In this document: piece by piece, positions 43,183 through 53,345 of the stretch | How the letters are laid out: each line of letters starts with the position of its first letter | How positions within the stretch are numbered: the stretch's first letter is position 1 | Source: JBBQXK01 sp038251625 | GTDB taxonomy: Bacteria; Pseudomonadota; Alphaproteobacteria; Rhodobacterales; Rhodobacteraceae | NCBI GenBank assembly: GCA_038251625.1 | Contig: JBBSBE010000009.1 | Coordinates: 1 to 53,345 of the forward strand | DNA length: 53,345 bases | Direction: 5' to 3' | Position numbers and translations under genes: made by a program | Notes under the pieces: model-generated | What the model saw: the letters and a program-made list of their open reading frames with translations, nothing else | Database searches by the model: none | What the model was told of the DNA's origin: nothing

Positions 43183-43479
43183 CAAGCCGGTTTTCCCCCA
43201 AGGTCGTCACGGCCAATGATCTGCGTCTTGGCGACGTGGTGTACCTGACCGCCGATGACCGCTGGACGCGCGCGCACCATGAGGCCGAACTGATCGAGGA
43301 TGAGGCCGAGGCCCAGATGCGGTTGCTGCATGCAGCGGCGCAAAAGCTGGTGGTCGTGGGGGCGTATCTGGCCGATGCGCGCCCCGGCCACAGTGGACCG
43401 GAACCGGTTCATTTCCGAGAGGCATTCCGCACGCGCGGCCCCTCGAACTATCCCCATGGCAAGCAGGCGGAGCCGGGCA

Positions 43480-43487
<8 letters not shown>
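43179..43487 (+). CDS. DUF2849 protein
   Basis: A 102-residue protein of the DUF2849 family (KVVTANDLRLGDVVYLTADD at the start, then a conserved AEDEAEAQ-like helix). The family is found almost only next to sulfite/nitrite reductase genes in alphaproteobacteria and has no proven role. It overlaps cobA by four bases and cysI by eight, implying coupled translation. Confidence 0.88.
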
Positions 43488-45136
<1,649 letters not shown>

Positions 45137-45147
<11 letters not shown>

Positions 45148-45886
45148 TCTGGCAAGCGTCGCCGAACGGGTGGCCACGCTCAATGCCCGCTATCGCCATC
45201 ATTCGGCGACTGCTGTGCTGGAGCATGCGCTGAAGGATGATGATCTGGGCCGGGTGGCGCTGGTATCGTCCTTTGGTGCGGAATCGGTGGTGCTTTTGCA
45301 CCTTGTCAGCGTGATCGCGCCGGAAACCCCGGTTCTTTTCATCGATACGCGCATGCTGTTTCCCGAAACGCTGGAATACCAGCGCCAGGTGGCCGACAGC
45401 CTGCCGCTTTGCGATGTACGCACCATCCGCGCCTCTGCCCCGCGCCTCGCGTTCGAGGATCCGGACAACACGCTGCACCAGTTCAACACCGATGCCTGCT
45501 GCAATATCCGCAAGGTGGAACCCCTGGACCGTGCGCTGAAGCCCTTTGACGGCTGGATCACCGGGCGCAAACGCTATCAAGGGGGCGCCCGCGAGGCGGT
45601 CGAGTTCTTCGAGGACGAGGGCGAGGCGCGCATCAAGGTAAACCCGCTGGCCCATTGGGGCCGCGAGGATATCGCCGAATACATGGCCGAAAACCGGTTG
45701 CCAAAGCATCCGCTGGTGGCCAAGGGATATCCCTCGATCGGCTGCGCGCCCTGCACCTCGGCGGTGAAACCGGGTGAGGATGAACGCGCAGGCCGTTGGC
45801 GTGGAAGTGAAAAAGTAGAATGCGGTATCCACTTCATCAATGGGCGCGCGGTGCGTGGGCCCTTGCCAGCGGAGGATGCGGCATGA
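45137..45886 (+). CDS. cysH: Adenylyl-sulfate (APS) reductase
   Basis: A 249-residue thioredoxin-dependent reductase making sulfite from activated sulfate. The iron-sulfur cysteines (DACCNIRKV and SIGCAPC) mark it as the APS-using 4Fe-4S type rather than the PAPS type, and ECGIH carries the catalytic Cys. SSFGAESVVLLHL is the nucleotide-binding loop. ATG 45137 has GAGG before it; ATG 45125 is an alternative adding four residues. It overlaps the end of cysI and the start of the DUF934 gene. Confidence 0.92.
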
Positions 45887-46290
45887 CCGTCATCGTAACC
45901 GATCAGGGCTTCGCGCCCGAAGACTGGAACGCTGGCTTCGAGCCGCTCAGCGCGCTTGGCCCGGACACAAGGGCGGTCGATCTGGCACAGACCGATGACC
46001 CTGTTGCGCTGGAGGGGCACCTGCCCCATCTCGCGCTGATCCGCGTGGCCTTTCCGTCCTTCAGCGACGGTCGCGCCCTCACGATCGCGCGGCGTTTGCG
46101 GATGATGGGCTTCACCGGACGACTGCGCGCGCATGGCCCGGTGATCGCCGACCAGTACGCCATGCTGCGGCGCGTCGGTTTTGACGAAGTCGAGATCCCC
46201 GATGACCTTGCCGCCCGTCAGCCCGCCGACCAATGGCGTTTCCGGGCCGACTGGCAGGCGCATGACTATCAGTCGCGCCTGCGGGCCTGA
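45883..46290 (+). CDS. DUF934 protein
   Basis: A 135-residue protein of the DUF934 family, always seen with sulfite/nitrite reductase genes. LALIRVAFPSFSDGRALTIA and RLRAHGPVIADQYAMLRRVG are the conserved parts. Function is unproven; a role in assembly or electron supply of CysI is often supposed. ATG overlaps the cysH stop by four bases. Confidence 0.9.
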   Translation: MTVIVTDQGFAPEDWNAGFEPLSALGPDTRAVDLAQTDDPVALEGHLPHLALIRVAFPSFSDGRALTIARRLRMMGFTGRLRAHGPVIADQYAMLRRVGFDEVEIPDDLAARQPADQWRFRADWQAHDYQSRLRA

Positions 46291-46342
46291 TGCAGGGGGT
46301 TTTCACGCCTCACCTGACCATTTAAGCCGAAAGTCTGAAGCA

Positions 46343-47173
46343 ATGACCGAAGCGACCGTGATGAACGACGCCGCCCCCACCCCCGCAAAGGCCCATCTGC
46401 CCGACGCCCAGACCGTGACCTCGGTGACGCATTGGACGGACCGGCTGTTTTCCTTCCGCGTCTCACGGCCACAAAGCCTGCGCTTCCGGTCGGGCGAATT
46501 CGTGATGATCGGGCTGATGGGCGACAACGGCAAACCCTTGCTCCGCGCCTATTCCATCGCCTCGCCCAATTGGGACGAGGAACTGGAATTCTATTCGATC
46601 AAGGTGCCCGACGGGCCATTGACCAGCCGGTTGCAGCATATCGCAGTCGGGGATGAGATCATCCTGCGCCCCAAACCGGTGGGGACGCTGGTGCTCGATG
46701 CGCTTTTGCCCGGCAAGCGGCTCTGGTTTCTGGCCACAGGTACCGGCCTTGCGCCCTTTGCAAGCCTGATGCGCGACCCCGAGACCTATGAAAAATACGA
46801 TACCGTCGTGATGATGCACACCTGCCGCACCGTGGCCGAACTGGAATACGGGCGGCAACTGGTGGCGTCGTTGCAGGACGACCCCCTGATCGGCGAGTTG
46901 GTCGAGGGCAAACTGCTTTACTACCCCACCACCACGCGCGAACCCTCACCGCTGATGGGCCGGGTGACGGATAACCTGTCGTCAGGCAAGGTGTTTGCCG
47001 ACCTTGGCCTTTCCGCGATGGACCCCGCCACTGACCGGGCGATGGTGTGCGGCAGCCTTGCCTTCAACGTGGACGTAAAAGCGATCCTGGAAGGGTTCGG
47101 GCTGACCGAAGGCGCCAACTCCGATCCGCGCGAATATGTGGTGGAAAAGGCATTCGTCGGTGACGGAATCTGA
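46343..47173 (+). CDS. fpr: Ferredoxin-NADP(+) reductase
   Basis: A 276-residue FAD enzyme shuttling electrons between NADPH and ferredoxin. The FAD-binding RAYSIASP, the pyrophosphate region KVPDGPLTSRLQHI and the NADP-binding LATGTGLAPFASLM are clear, and the C terminus EYVVEKAFVGDG matches bacterial class II FPRs. It follows the DUF934 gene by 52 bases and probably supplies the sulfite reductase. A strong terminator closes the operon. Confidence 0.93.
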   Translation: MTEATVMNDAAPTPAKAHLPDAQTVTSVTHWTDRLFSFRVSRPQSLRFRSGEFVMIGLMGDNGKPLLRAYSIASPNWDEELEFYSIKVPDGPLTSRLQHIAVGDEIILRPKPVGTLVLDALLPGKRLWFLATGTGLAPFASLMRDPETYEKYDTVVMMHTCRTVAELEYGRQLVASLQDDPLIGELVEGKLLYYPTTTREPSPLMGRVTDNLSSGKVFADLGLSAMDPATDRAMVCGSLAFNVDVKAILEGFGLTEGANSDPREYVVEKAFVGDGI

Positions 47174-47190
47174 ACCGACTTCACGAGAAG

Positions 47191-47224
47191 CGCCGCGCAA
47201 GCATAGGCTTGCGCGGCGTTCTTC
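47191..47224. terminator. Strong terminator between fpr and the alanine-rich gene
   Basis: CGCCGCGCAAGC (47191-47202), loop ATAG and GCTTGCGCGGCG (47207-47218) give a perfect 12-pair stem followed by TTCTTC. It lies between convergent genes and probably serves both strands. Confidence 0.85.
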
Positions 47225-47241
47225 AAGTCTGTCAGGAAGGG

Positions 47242-47937
47242 TCAGAGGCCAAGCGCCGTCTTGACCTGCGCGATCACCCCGTCGACAAGTGCCGGGTTGG
47301 ACGCCGCCGCCGAAACTGCGGCATTGAGCGTGGCCTTGGTCGCGGCATCCAGCGACGAGCCGTCGATCAGCGCCGTGACGGCGGCAGGATCGAAAGAGGC
47401 TGGGTTCAGCGCATCGGCAGATGCGGCTGCAGCGGCAGCCTCGTCAGCGGCCTGTTTCGCGGCGGCCTCGGCTGCGGCGGCATCCGCAGCGGCCTGAGCG
47501 GCGGCGTCTTCAGCCGCCTTCCTTGCAGCTTCCTCGGCAGCGGCCGCATCGGCGGCTGCCTTGGCCGCAGCGTCATCGGCTGCCTTCTTCGCGGCCTCTG
47601 CAGCGGCGGCGGCATCCGCAGCGGCTTTGGCTGCAGCGTCTTCGGCGGCCTGCTTGGCCGCTTCTTCGGCGGCGGCGGCATCGGCGGCTGCCTTGGCTGC
47701 GGCGTCTTCGGCGGCCTTTGCCGCGGCATCTGCGGCGGCCTGTGCTGCAGCGTCGTCAGCGGCCTTCTTTGCGGCCTCCTCTGCGACCGCAGCCTCTTCG
47801 GCCGCCTTCTTCGCCGCCTCTTCCGCAGCTTGCGCGGCCTCAGCAGCGGCCTTCTGCGCGGGCAGATAGCTCAACTGATAGTAGCCAAGCCCGGCGGCCA
47901 CGATCAGCACGGCTCCGATGATCACACTCTTGTTCAT
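47242..47937 (-). CDS. Alanine-rich membrane-anchored protein with 22-residue repeats
   Basis: A 231-residue protein with one N-terminal membrane anchor (SVIIGAVLIVAAGLGYYQLS), a long Ala/Lys/Glu/Asp helix (about 28-175) and a small C-terminal domain (ALNPASFDPAAVTALIDG onwards). Residues 86-173 are four tandem 22-residue units, each two 11-residue (hendecad) blocks such as DAAAAEEAAKQ plus AAEDAAAKAAA. It resembles TolA-like stalks, but no Tol genes are nearby and no family is recognised. ATG 47937 follows GGGGGAAG. A role spanning the periplasm is plausible. Confidence 0.8.
   Translation of the reverse strand: MNKSVIIGAVLIVAAGLGYYQLSYLPAQKAAAEAAQAAEEAAKKAAEEAAVAEEAAKKAADDAAAQAAADAAAKAAEDAAAKAAADAAAAEEAAKQAAEDAAAKAAADAAAAAEAAKKAADDAAAKAAADAAAAEEAARKAAEDAAAQAAADAAAAEAAAKQAADEAAAAAASADALNPASFDPAAVTALIDGSSLDAATKATLNAAVSAAASNPALVDGVIAQVKTALGL
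47419..47682 (-). repeat. Four tandem 66 bp coding repeats
   Basis: The units correspond to residues 86-107, 108-129, 130-151 and 152-173 of the alanine-rich protein. They keep exact 66-base length but vary in sequence, so copy number may change by slippage or recombination between strains. Confidence 0.75.
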
Positions 47938-48114
47938 GGTTCTTCCCCCGAAGGCCGCATGCGGACGCGGCAGCGCGGCTTTAAATGACAGAAACGTGAC
48001 CAGATGGGAAGCCCGCCACAGCGATCTGCGCCAAGACCCGCGAATGTGGTTGAAGCCACCGCCCAGCCCGACTATTTTATGCGCCAGGATTGCAACCATT
48101 CAAGGAACGCCACC

Positions 48115-48654
48115 ATAGCCCGCAGACCGCACAACGCCCCGCCGCAACGCGACACCGGACCCCGCGTGAATGACCGTATCCGGGGGGGCGACATCCGCCT
48201 GATCGGCGCTGACGGGGAAAACGTGGGCGTGGTCACGCCTGCCCGGGCGATGCAGATGGCCGAGGAAGCCGGGCTTGATCTGGTGGAGATCAGCCCCAAC
48301 GCCGAACCCCCTGTCTGCAAGATCATGGATTACGGCAAGTTCAAGTACGAGCAGCAGAAACGCGAGGCCGAGGCCCGCAAGAAGCAGCACATCATCGAGA
48401 TCAAGGAAATCAAGTTCCGCCCCGGCACCGACACGCATGATTACGATGTGAAGATGCGGTCGGTGATGAAGTTTCTGGAGGAAGGCGACAAGGTGAAGAT
48501 CACGCTGCGGTTTCGCGGGCGCGAGATGGCGCACCAGCAGTTGGGCCTCGAGCTTCTGAACCGGGTGGCGGACGATGTGGGCGATGCCGGCAAGATCGAA
48601 TCGTTTCCGCGCCTCGAAGGGCGGCAGATGGTGATGATGATCGGGCCGCGCTGA
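48115..48654 (+). CDS. infC: Translation initiation factor IF-3, probable AUA start
   Basis: A 179-residue IF-3. It begins ARRPHNAPPQRDTGPRVNDR after the initiator and contains RLIGADGENVGVVTPARAMQ, SPNAEPPVCKIMDYGKFKYE and the C-terminal domain FRPGTDTHDYDVKMR. The proposed start is ATA at 48115, eight bases after AAGGA, giving the usual N terminus. An in-frame ATG at 48079 would add twelve unrelated residues and has no ribosome binding site. IF-3 genes commonly use non-AUG starts, since IF-3 itself discriminates against them and so represses its own synthesis. Confidence 0.9.
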   Translation: MARRPHNAPPQRDTGPRVNDRIRGGDIRLIGADGENVGVVTPARAMQMAEEAGLDLVEISPNAEPPVCKIMDYGKFKYEQQKREAEARKKQHIIEIKEIKFRPGTDTHDYDVKMRSVMKFLEEGDKVKITLRFRGREMAHQQLGLELLNRVADDVGDAGKIESFPRLEGRQMVMMIGPR

Positions 48655-48677
48655 GGCGCGCCCTGAACCGTCAGTGA

Positions 48678-48714
48678 AAGGGGCCCTGCCGGATGGCGGG
48701 GCCTTTTTCTTTTG
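48678..48714 (+). terminator. Intrinsic terminator after infC
   Basis: GGCCCTGCC, loop GGAT and GGCGGGGCC (with one wobble pair) are flanked by AAAGG and followed by TTTTTCTTTT. It is a classical strong terminator for the infC message. Confidence 0.85.
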
Positions 48715-48729
48715 TAGCGCCGGCTATCG

Positions 48730-48747
48730 TTCATCCAAATGGTTGAC
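48730..48747. promoter_or_regulatory. Upstream ArsR-type operator copy
   Basis: TTCATCCAAATGGTTGAC is an imperfect palindrome and a near copy of the second site 39 bases downstream (16 of 18 bases). It overlaps the candidate -35 (TTGACT, 48743-48748) of the ArsR gene. Confidence 0.55.
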
Positions 48748-48763
48748 TGACCTGCCCGCAGAG

Positions 48764-48769
48764 TATAAT
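48764..48769 (+). promoter_or_regulatory. TATAAT -10 box of the leaderless ArsR gene
   Basis: A perfect TATAAT ends eight bases before the ATG at 48778. TTGACT at 48743-48748 is the candidate -35 with a short 15-base spacer. Transcription would then start within a base or two of the start codon, leaving no room for a ribosome binding site. Confidence 0.6.
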
Positions 48770-48786
48770 TCATCCACATGGTTGAA
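48769..48786. promoter_or_regulatory. ArsR-type operator spanning the start codon
   Basis: TTCATCCACATGGTTGAA is an 18-base palindrome with seven of eight arm pairs. It includes the ATG of the ArsR gene, so binding would block the transcription start directly. It resembles the AACCAnnTGGTT-like sites known for ArsR regulators paired with SRPBCC proteins. Confidence 0.6.
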
Positions 48787-49206
48787 CGACTCGATGCAGA
48801 TGTCCTGTCCGAAACGCTGAAGGCCGCAGGTGACCCGACACGCCGGGCAATCCTGACGCTGCTGGCGCAGGCGGGGCCGACGCGGGTGACCGAGATCGCG
48901 CAGAGGTTCGACATGAGCCTCAACGCCGTCTCGAAGCACATAAAGGTGCTGGAGCGCGCGCGGCTCGTGAAGCGGCGCACGATCTGGCGGGTGCATCACA
49001 TCGAGATCGACCTCGGGCCTCTGGCGGAGATGGATCGCTGGTTCGCCGGGCTTCGTTCGATCTGGGCGCTTCGGCTTGTGGCGCTTGCGGCAACCCTGGC
49101 AGAGGAGACGGCAGATGGCCGACCCGGTGATGAAAGATCAGATGACAACCGAACTGACGCTGACGGTGACGCAGGTGATCGCAGCACCCCAGAAACGGGT
49201 GTATGA
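48778..49206 (+). CDS. ArsR family transcriptional repressor
   Basis: A 142-residue ArsR-type regulator. The winged helix reads LKAAGDPTRRAILTLLAQAG and VTEIAQRFDMSLNAVSKHIK, then VLERARLVKRR. No metal-binding Cys motif is seen, so it probably senses something other than arsenic. The last 35 residues or so (from ADGRPGDERSD) are acidic, out of character for the family and overlap the next gene by 92 bases; a lost stop codon is likely. The gene appears leaderless and self-regulated through the two palindromes. Confidence 0.88.
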   Translation: MVERLDADVLSETLKAAGDPTRRAILTLLAQAGPTRVTEIAQRFDMSLNAVSKHIKVLERARLVKRRTIWRVHHIEIDLGPLAEMDRWFAGLRSIWALRLVALAATLAEETADGRPGDERSDDNRTDADGDAGDRSTPETGV

Positions 49207-49564
49207 CGCCTGGCTTGATCCGGCGATGCTGGCGCGTTTCATGGTACCTTGCATGGGTGGAACCGTGCCCGAGGCCAATACGGACCCGCGCGTGGGCGGG
49301 CGGTTCCGCGTGGTGATGAACCCCGGCGACCAAGATATCCCGCACGAGGGCACCTATCTGGACCTGGTCCCGCACAGCCGGATCGCCTTTTCCTGGGAAT
49401 CACCCCATTCGGTGGAAGGCAGCCGGGTCACGCTGGATTTCGTGCCTGTCGAAGGTGGCACGCGGATCGACCTGCTTCAGGTGCGGTTCGCAAGCAAAAG
49501 CTCTGTCGAAGGCCATCGGGGCGGGTGGACCTATATTCTGGGCGAACTGGCGCGGGTCCTTTAA
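49115..49564 (+). CDS. SRPBCC (AHSA1-like) protein
   Basis: A 149-residue START/Bet v1-fold protein of the Aha1-C-like SRPBCC type. VTQVIAAPQKRVYDAWLDPA, VGGRFRVVMNPGD and GTYLDLVPHSRIAFSWES are characteristic. Such proteins, encoded with ArsR partners, bind hydrophobic ligands; the ligand here is unknown. ATG 49115 has GGAGACGGCAG before it; ATG 49142 would fit the family N terminus with a smaller overlap. Confidence 0.87.
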   Translation: MADPVMKDQMTTELTLTVTQVIAAPQKRVYDAWLDPAMLARFMVPCMGGTVPEANTDPRVGGRFRVVMNPGDQDIPHEGTYLDLVPHSRIAFSWESPHSVEGSRVTLDFVPVEGGTRIDLLQVRFASKSSVEGHRGGWTYILGELARVL

Positions 49565-50573
49565 GGCGCGGGGGGGGCATCTGGTTCGCGCGCCTGCGGG
49601 CGGATCGGGATTTCCTTCAAGAGCCCCCCTACCCCCATGGATGCGATGTCGTCGTCCGTCAGGTCCATGCCGCAGGCCAGCCGCTCCAGCACCCAGTCCG
49701 CGCCGTTCATCGCGGGGCTTCGGGCGCAGCCCGGCAGTCCGATCACCGGACGGGCGCCGAGGCTTCCAAGAAAGAGCAGGTTACCGGGATCGACCGGCAT
49801 CCCGAAGCGTTCCACCCGCCCGCCTGCCGCGCGCAGGCCCTCGGGTGCGGTGTCATGCAGGTCGGATGTAGCTGAACCGGTAAGGATCAGGAGCATCGCG
49901 CCGGGGCTGGCCGAAAGCGCCTCTGCAATCGCGGGCGCCCGGTGGGGCACCGTCACGACGCCTTCAAGGGCAATCCCCAGCGCCTTGAGCCGTGCCTCGA
50001 CCGCACGGCGGCCCTTGGCGGCAAGCTTTGCATCCTGATCGGGCACCTCGGTCAGCACGAGGCCCGCGCTTTTGCGCAGCACCGGCAGAACGCGCAACGC
50101 ACCCGCCGCCACTGCGCAGGCCGCCTCGAGCGCCGCTCTGGGCACGGCATAGCTGATGATCTTGACCGTCCCGGTCAGCAGCCCCGGCGTCACGCGGGTA
50201 AAGGGCGCAAGCGTGGCCAGCGTGATCGAAGGGTCGATCCGGTTCAGCGCATGGATGCGCGCGGCATCCAGCGCCACGATCCCCGGATAGGCCGCGTTAA
50301 GGTTCACGCGCCCGGTGAAAGGGTCTGACCGTTGCAACCCCATCGTGGCATCGGGGGCAAGGGCACGTGCCAGATGATCTGCGGCGGCATCCTCTGGCAC
50401 ATCCCCGGGGTCGGGGCATGCGACCGTAACCTCCGCCACACCCACCGTCGCCAGCCAGCCCAGATCCGCCGCCGTCAGGACGGCGCCCTTGCGCAGCCGC
50501 CGCCCGCCAGCCAGCACGGAATGGGCAAGGATCGCGCCCTCGGCCTTTGCCACCGCCACGGGGCCGAACCGCA

Positions 50574-50574
<1 letters not shown>
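49561..50574 (-). CDS. Molybdopterin-binding (MoeA-like) protein
   Basis: A 337-residue protein related to the MoeA/MoaB-type molybdopterin-binding fold. It has RKGAVLTAADLGWLATVGVA in the N-terminal part and ILTGSATSDLHDTAPEGLRA, FGMPVDPGNLLFLGSL and VIGLPGCARSPAMNGADWVL in the cofactor domain. It begins at the XdhC stop (TGATG overlap). With XdhC it should serve maturation of molybdenum hydroxylases such as xanthine or CO dehydrogenase. No hydroxylase gene is in the window. The C terminus is rich in Pro. Confidence 0.83.
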
Positions 50575-51581
<1,007 letters not shown>

Positions 51582-51620
51582 GAAAAAGCCCCCCTGCCGC
51601 GCGATTATGCGGCAGGGGGG
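51582..51620 (-). terminator. Terminator-like hairpin abutting the xdhC start codon
   Basis: Read leftward, CCCCCCTGCCGC, an eight-base loop and GCGGCAGGGGGG form a perfect 12-pair stem, followed by C, five T and C, then the xdhC ATG. It can end transcripts of the upstream OmpA-family gene and at the same time hide the xdhC ribosome binding site. Confidence 0.8.
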
Positions 51621-51670
51621 CGGCGCGCGCCATCACCATTTGGTGCAGCGCGCGCGAAGGCCTGCGTCTT

Positions 51671-53345
51671 TCAGCTGTCGGCGCCGGTCAGCAGCGACGT
51701 GATGATCCGCACGGCCACACGGCGATTGCGCGGCTCATCCCCTTCCGACGGGATCAGAAGGTCGCCTTCGCCGTACCCCTGCACCACCAGATTTTCCGGC
51801 GGCACATCGAAGTACTCGGTCAGCGCCAGCGCCAGCGATTCGGCGCGACGGTCACTGAGCGCGAGGTTCGAGGGCGCCGAACCCACCGCATCAGTATGCC
51901 CCTCGATCAGGAACAACTCATCCGGCTCGGCAGCCACGCGCCGCGAGATGAAGCCGCCAAGATCGGCCAGCTTCTGTGCCTCGGTCGCGTCAATGGCAGA
52001 GGATCCGGTGCGGAACTGGATCGGTTCCACCTCGATCTGCGGCGCCAGGGCACGGACTTCGCGTACCTCGCGCACCTGGCGCAGCGAGAATGCCCTGCCC
52101 GTGGCGGCGATGTTGGCGTTGGCCAGCGCCATGCCAAGCTCTGCGTTCGACCCGGAGGCCGATATGGTTACCGGCTTAGGCGGGCGCGGAAGGGTGGTCA
52201 CGTCGATGGGCTGCACCTGATCCAGATCGTCGATCAGGTACGTCTCACGGCCCGCCCTGTCGTACCGCACGCGCTGCAGCACGCGGCCCGACGCATCGCG
52301 GATGGTGACGATACGGCTGCCATCCGTCCGCAGAACGGTTGTGCGGGTCGAGCCATCGCGGAACGATTCGGTGCGCACGTCGGCACCTGGCTGGTAAAGC
52401 AGCGCATCATCGTCCTTCAGGACGTCATAGCCGCCATCCGAACGGGCCACCACAACGCGGTCGCCCGAGTTGCTGACAACGCGGTTGCCGTTGTTGAGGA
52501 TCACCCCGACAGCCAGCGCGCCAAGGGCCACAAGGCCAACCTTCTCAAGGTCGGACAGGCCGCTGTCCTTCTTGCGCTTGCCGTCCTTGTCTCGCTTGCC
52601 CGCTTCCGAAAACTCCTGATCCGACGACCGGCGGTCGCCTTCGACGATCGTCCGCTCGGTCGTTGTGATCGGGGCCGGCTGGGCGACGGGTGTGGGATCG
52701 GGTTGGGCGGTCGCGGTGTCTGCGGACGCGGCCTTGTCCTTCTTCGCCTTGCGATCCTTGCGGTTGGAAGCGCCCAAAAGCGCCGCCACTGGCGGGGCTG
52801 CCGCGGTGGTCGCCTCTTCCGGCGCGAGCAGCGTTTCAAGGGTCTGCACCGCTTCCGGTGCAGCTTCGGGGATGACCACAGGCTCTGCAGCGGCAGCAGC
52901 GGCCTTCGCGGCTTCCTTCGCGGCCTTCTTGTCGGCTTTGGTCACCGGTGCTGCGGTTTCGGGAGCCACCGTCACAGTCGCTTCAGGTGCAGGCACCACC
53001 ACGGCGGGGGTATCTGCGGCAGGCTGGTCCGCGACGGTTGCATCCTTCGCGGCTTGTTCGGCGGCGGCTTTTTCGGCAGCGGCCTGTTGCGCGGCAATGG
53101 CCTGTGCCGCCGCCTCTTCTGCGGCCTTGTCGGCAGCGGCTTGATCCGCCGCCGCAGCCTTGTCGGCAGCGGCCTGATCGGTGGCAGCAGCTTCGGCAGC
53201 GGCTTGATCGGCAGCGGCTTTCGCGGCGGCATCGGCAGCGGCCTGTTCATTGGCAACAGCCTTGGCGGCAGCGTCGTCGGCAGCCGCCTGTTCGGCGGCA
53301 GCAGCCTTCGCGGCGGCCTTGTCGGCGGCAGCCTGATCTTCGGCA
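51671..53345 (-). CDS. OmpA family protein, N-terminal part missing
   Basis: At least 557 residues; the frame is open to the window edge, so the start is outside. The visible N-terminal region is a long Ala/Lys/Asp/Gln-rich helix (DQAAADKAAA-like blocks), followed by a linker, a short hydrophobic segment (VGLVALGALAVGVIL), a YD/DG-rich region and a C-terminal OmpA domain. The latter has the peptidoglycan-binding residues in IEGHTDAVGSAPSNLALSDR and EPRNRRVAVRI. It should tie an envelope structure to the cell wall. An internal GTG at 53000-53002 is an unlikely start. Confidence 0.88.
   Translation of the reverse strand, partial: AEDQAAADKAAAKAAAAEQAAADDAAAKAVANEQAAADAAAKAAADQAAAEAAATDQAAADKAAAADQAAADKAAEEAAAQAIAAQQAAAEKAAAEQAAKDATVADQPAADTPAVVVPAPEATVTVAPETAAPVTKADKKAAKEAAKAAAAAAEPVVIPEAAPEAVQTLETLLAPEEATTAAAPPVAALLGASNRKDRKAKKDKAASADTATAQPDPTPVAQPAPITTTERTIVEGDRRSSDQEFSEAGKRDKDGKRKKDSGLSDLEKVGLVALGALAVGVILNNGNRVVSNSGDRVVVARSDGGYDVLKDDDALLYQPGADVRTESFRDGSTRTTVLRTDGSRIVTIRDASGRVLQRVRYDRAGRETYLIDDLDQVQPIDVTTLPRPPKPVTISASGSNAELGMALANANIAATGRAFSLRQVREVREVRALAPQIEVEPIQFRTGSSAIDATEAQKLADLGGFISRRVAAEPDELFLIEGHTDAVGSAPSNLALSDRRAESLALALTEYFDVPPENLVVQGYGEGDLLIPSEGDEPRNRRVAVRIITSLLTGADS

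Overview
The window is high-GC, densely packed DNA with short overlapping operons. Gene content and order point to an alphaproteobacterium of the Rhodobacterales (Rhodobacter/Paracoccus/Gemmobacter-like). The pointers are an smoEFGKS-mtlK polyol operon, a fused TAXI-type TRAP permease, a B12-dependent NrdJ ribonucleotide reductase, a cobA-DUF2849-cysI-cysH-DUF934-fpr sulfur operon, and a CysC-less Fur/Mur regulator next to enolase. This assignment comes from family recognition by eye; no database search was possible.

Layout. 1-412: tail of a ribokinase-like gene. 431-3158: a leftward PPOX / DUF1348 / AhpD-like redox operon with a divergent LysR gene. 3185-3952: hydroxypyruvate-isomerase-like barrel. 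3975-7416 (leftward): DUF1850, fused TAXI permease and TAXI binding protein. 7692-11728: LysR regulator diverging from a HisD-like dehydrogenase, a CuyA-like sulfo-lyase and an Asp/Glu racemase; this looks like an organosulfonate (cysteate-forming) pathway fed by the TAXI transporter. 11760-20608: HAD phosphatase, SorC regulator and the sorbitol/mannitol ABC transporter with its dehydrogenases. 20661-27471: a five-gene rightward cluster with a DUF3095 cyclase-like protein, a large ABC protein whose ATPase motifs are all altered, a stand-alone cyclic-nucleotide-binding domain, a metallo-beta-lactamase-fold hydrolase and a class III cyclase. 27520-28511: a roughly 0.9 kb AT-richer insertion (small membrane protein plus ImmA/IrrE peptidase) placed exactly at the stop codon of nrdJ and bounded by a 97 bp copy of the nrdJ tail. 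28416-32075: nrdJ. 32478-36075: two EamA exporters, Fur/Mur and enolase. 36078-42297: assorted metabolic genes, serS and an Lrp regulator. 42436-47173: sulfate/sulfite assimilation. 47242-53345: alanine-rich hendecad protein, infC with a probable AUA start, a leaderless ArsR gene with an SRPBCC partner, molybdenum-cofactor (XdhC) genes and a truncated OmpA-family gene.

Most of the window is ordinary housekeeping and catabolic DNA. The three places that look least described are the cyclic-nucleotide/pseudo-ABC cluster, the nrdJ-tail insertion, and the HisD-like/racemase/CuyA combination. No tRNA, rRNA, CRISPR array, insertion sequence or recombinase gene was seen.
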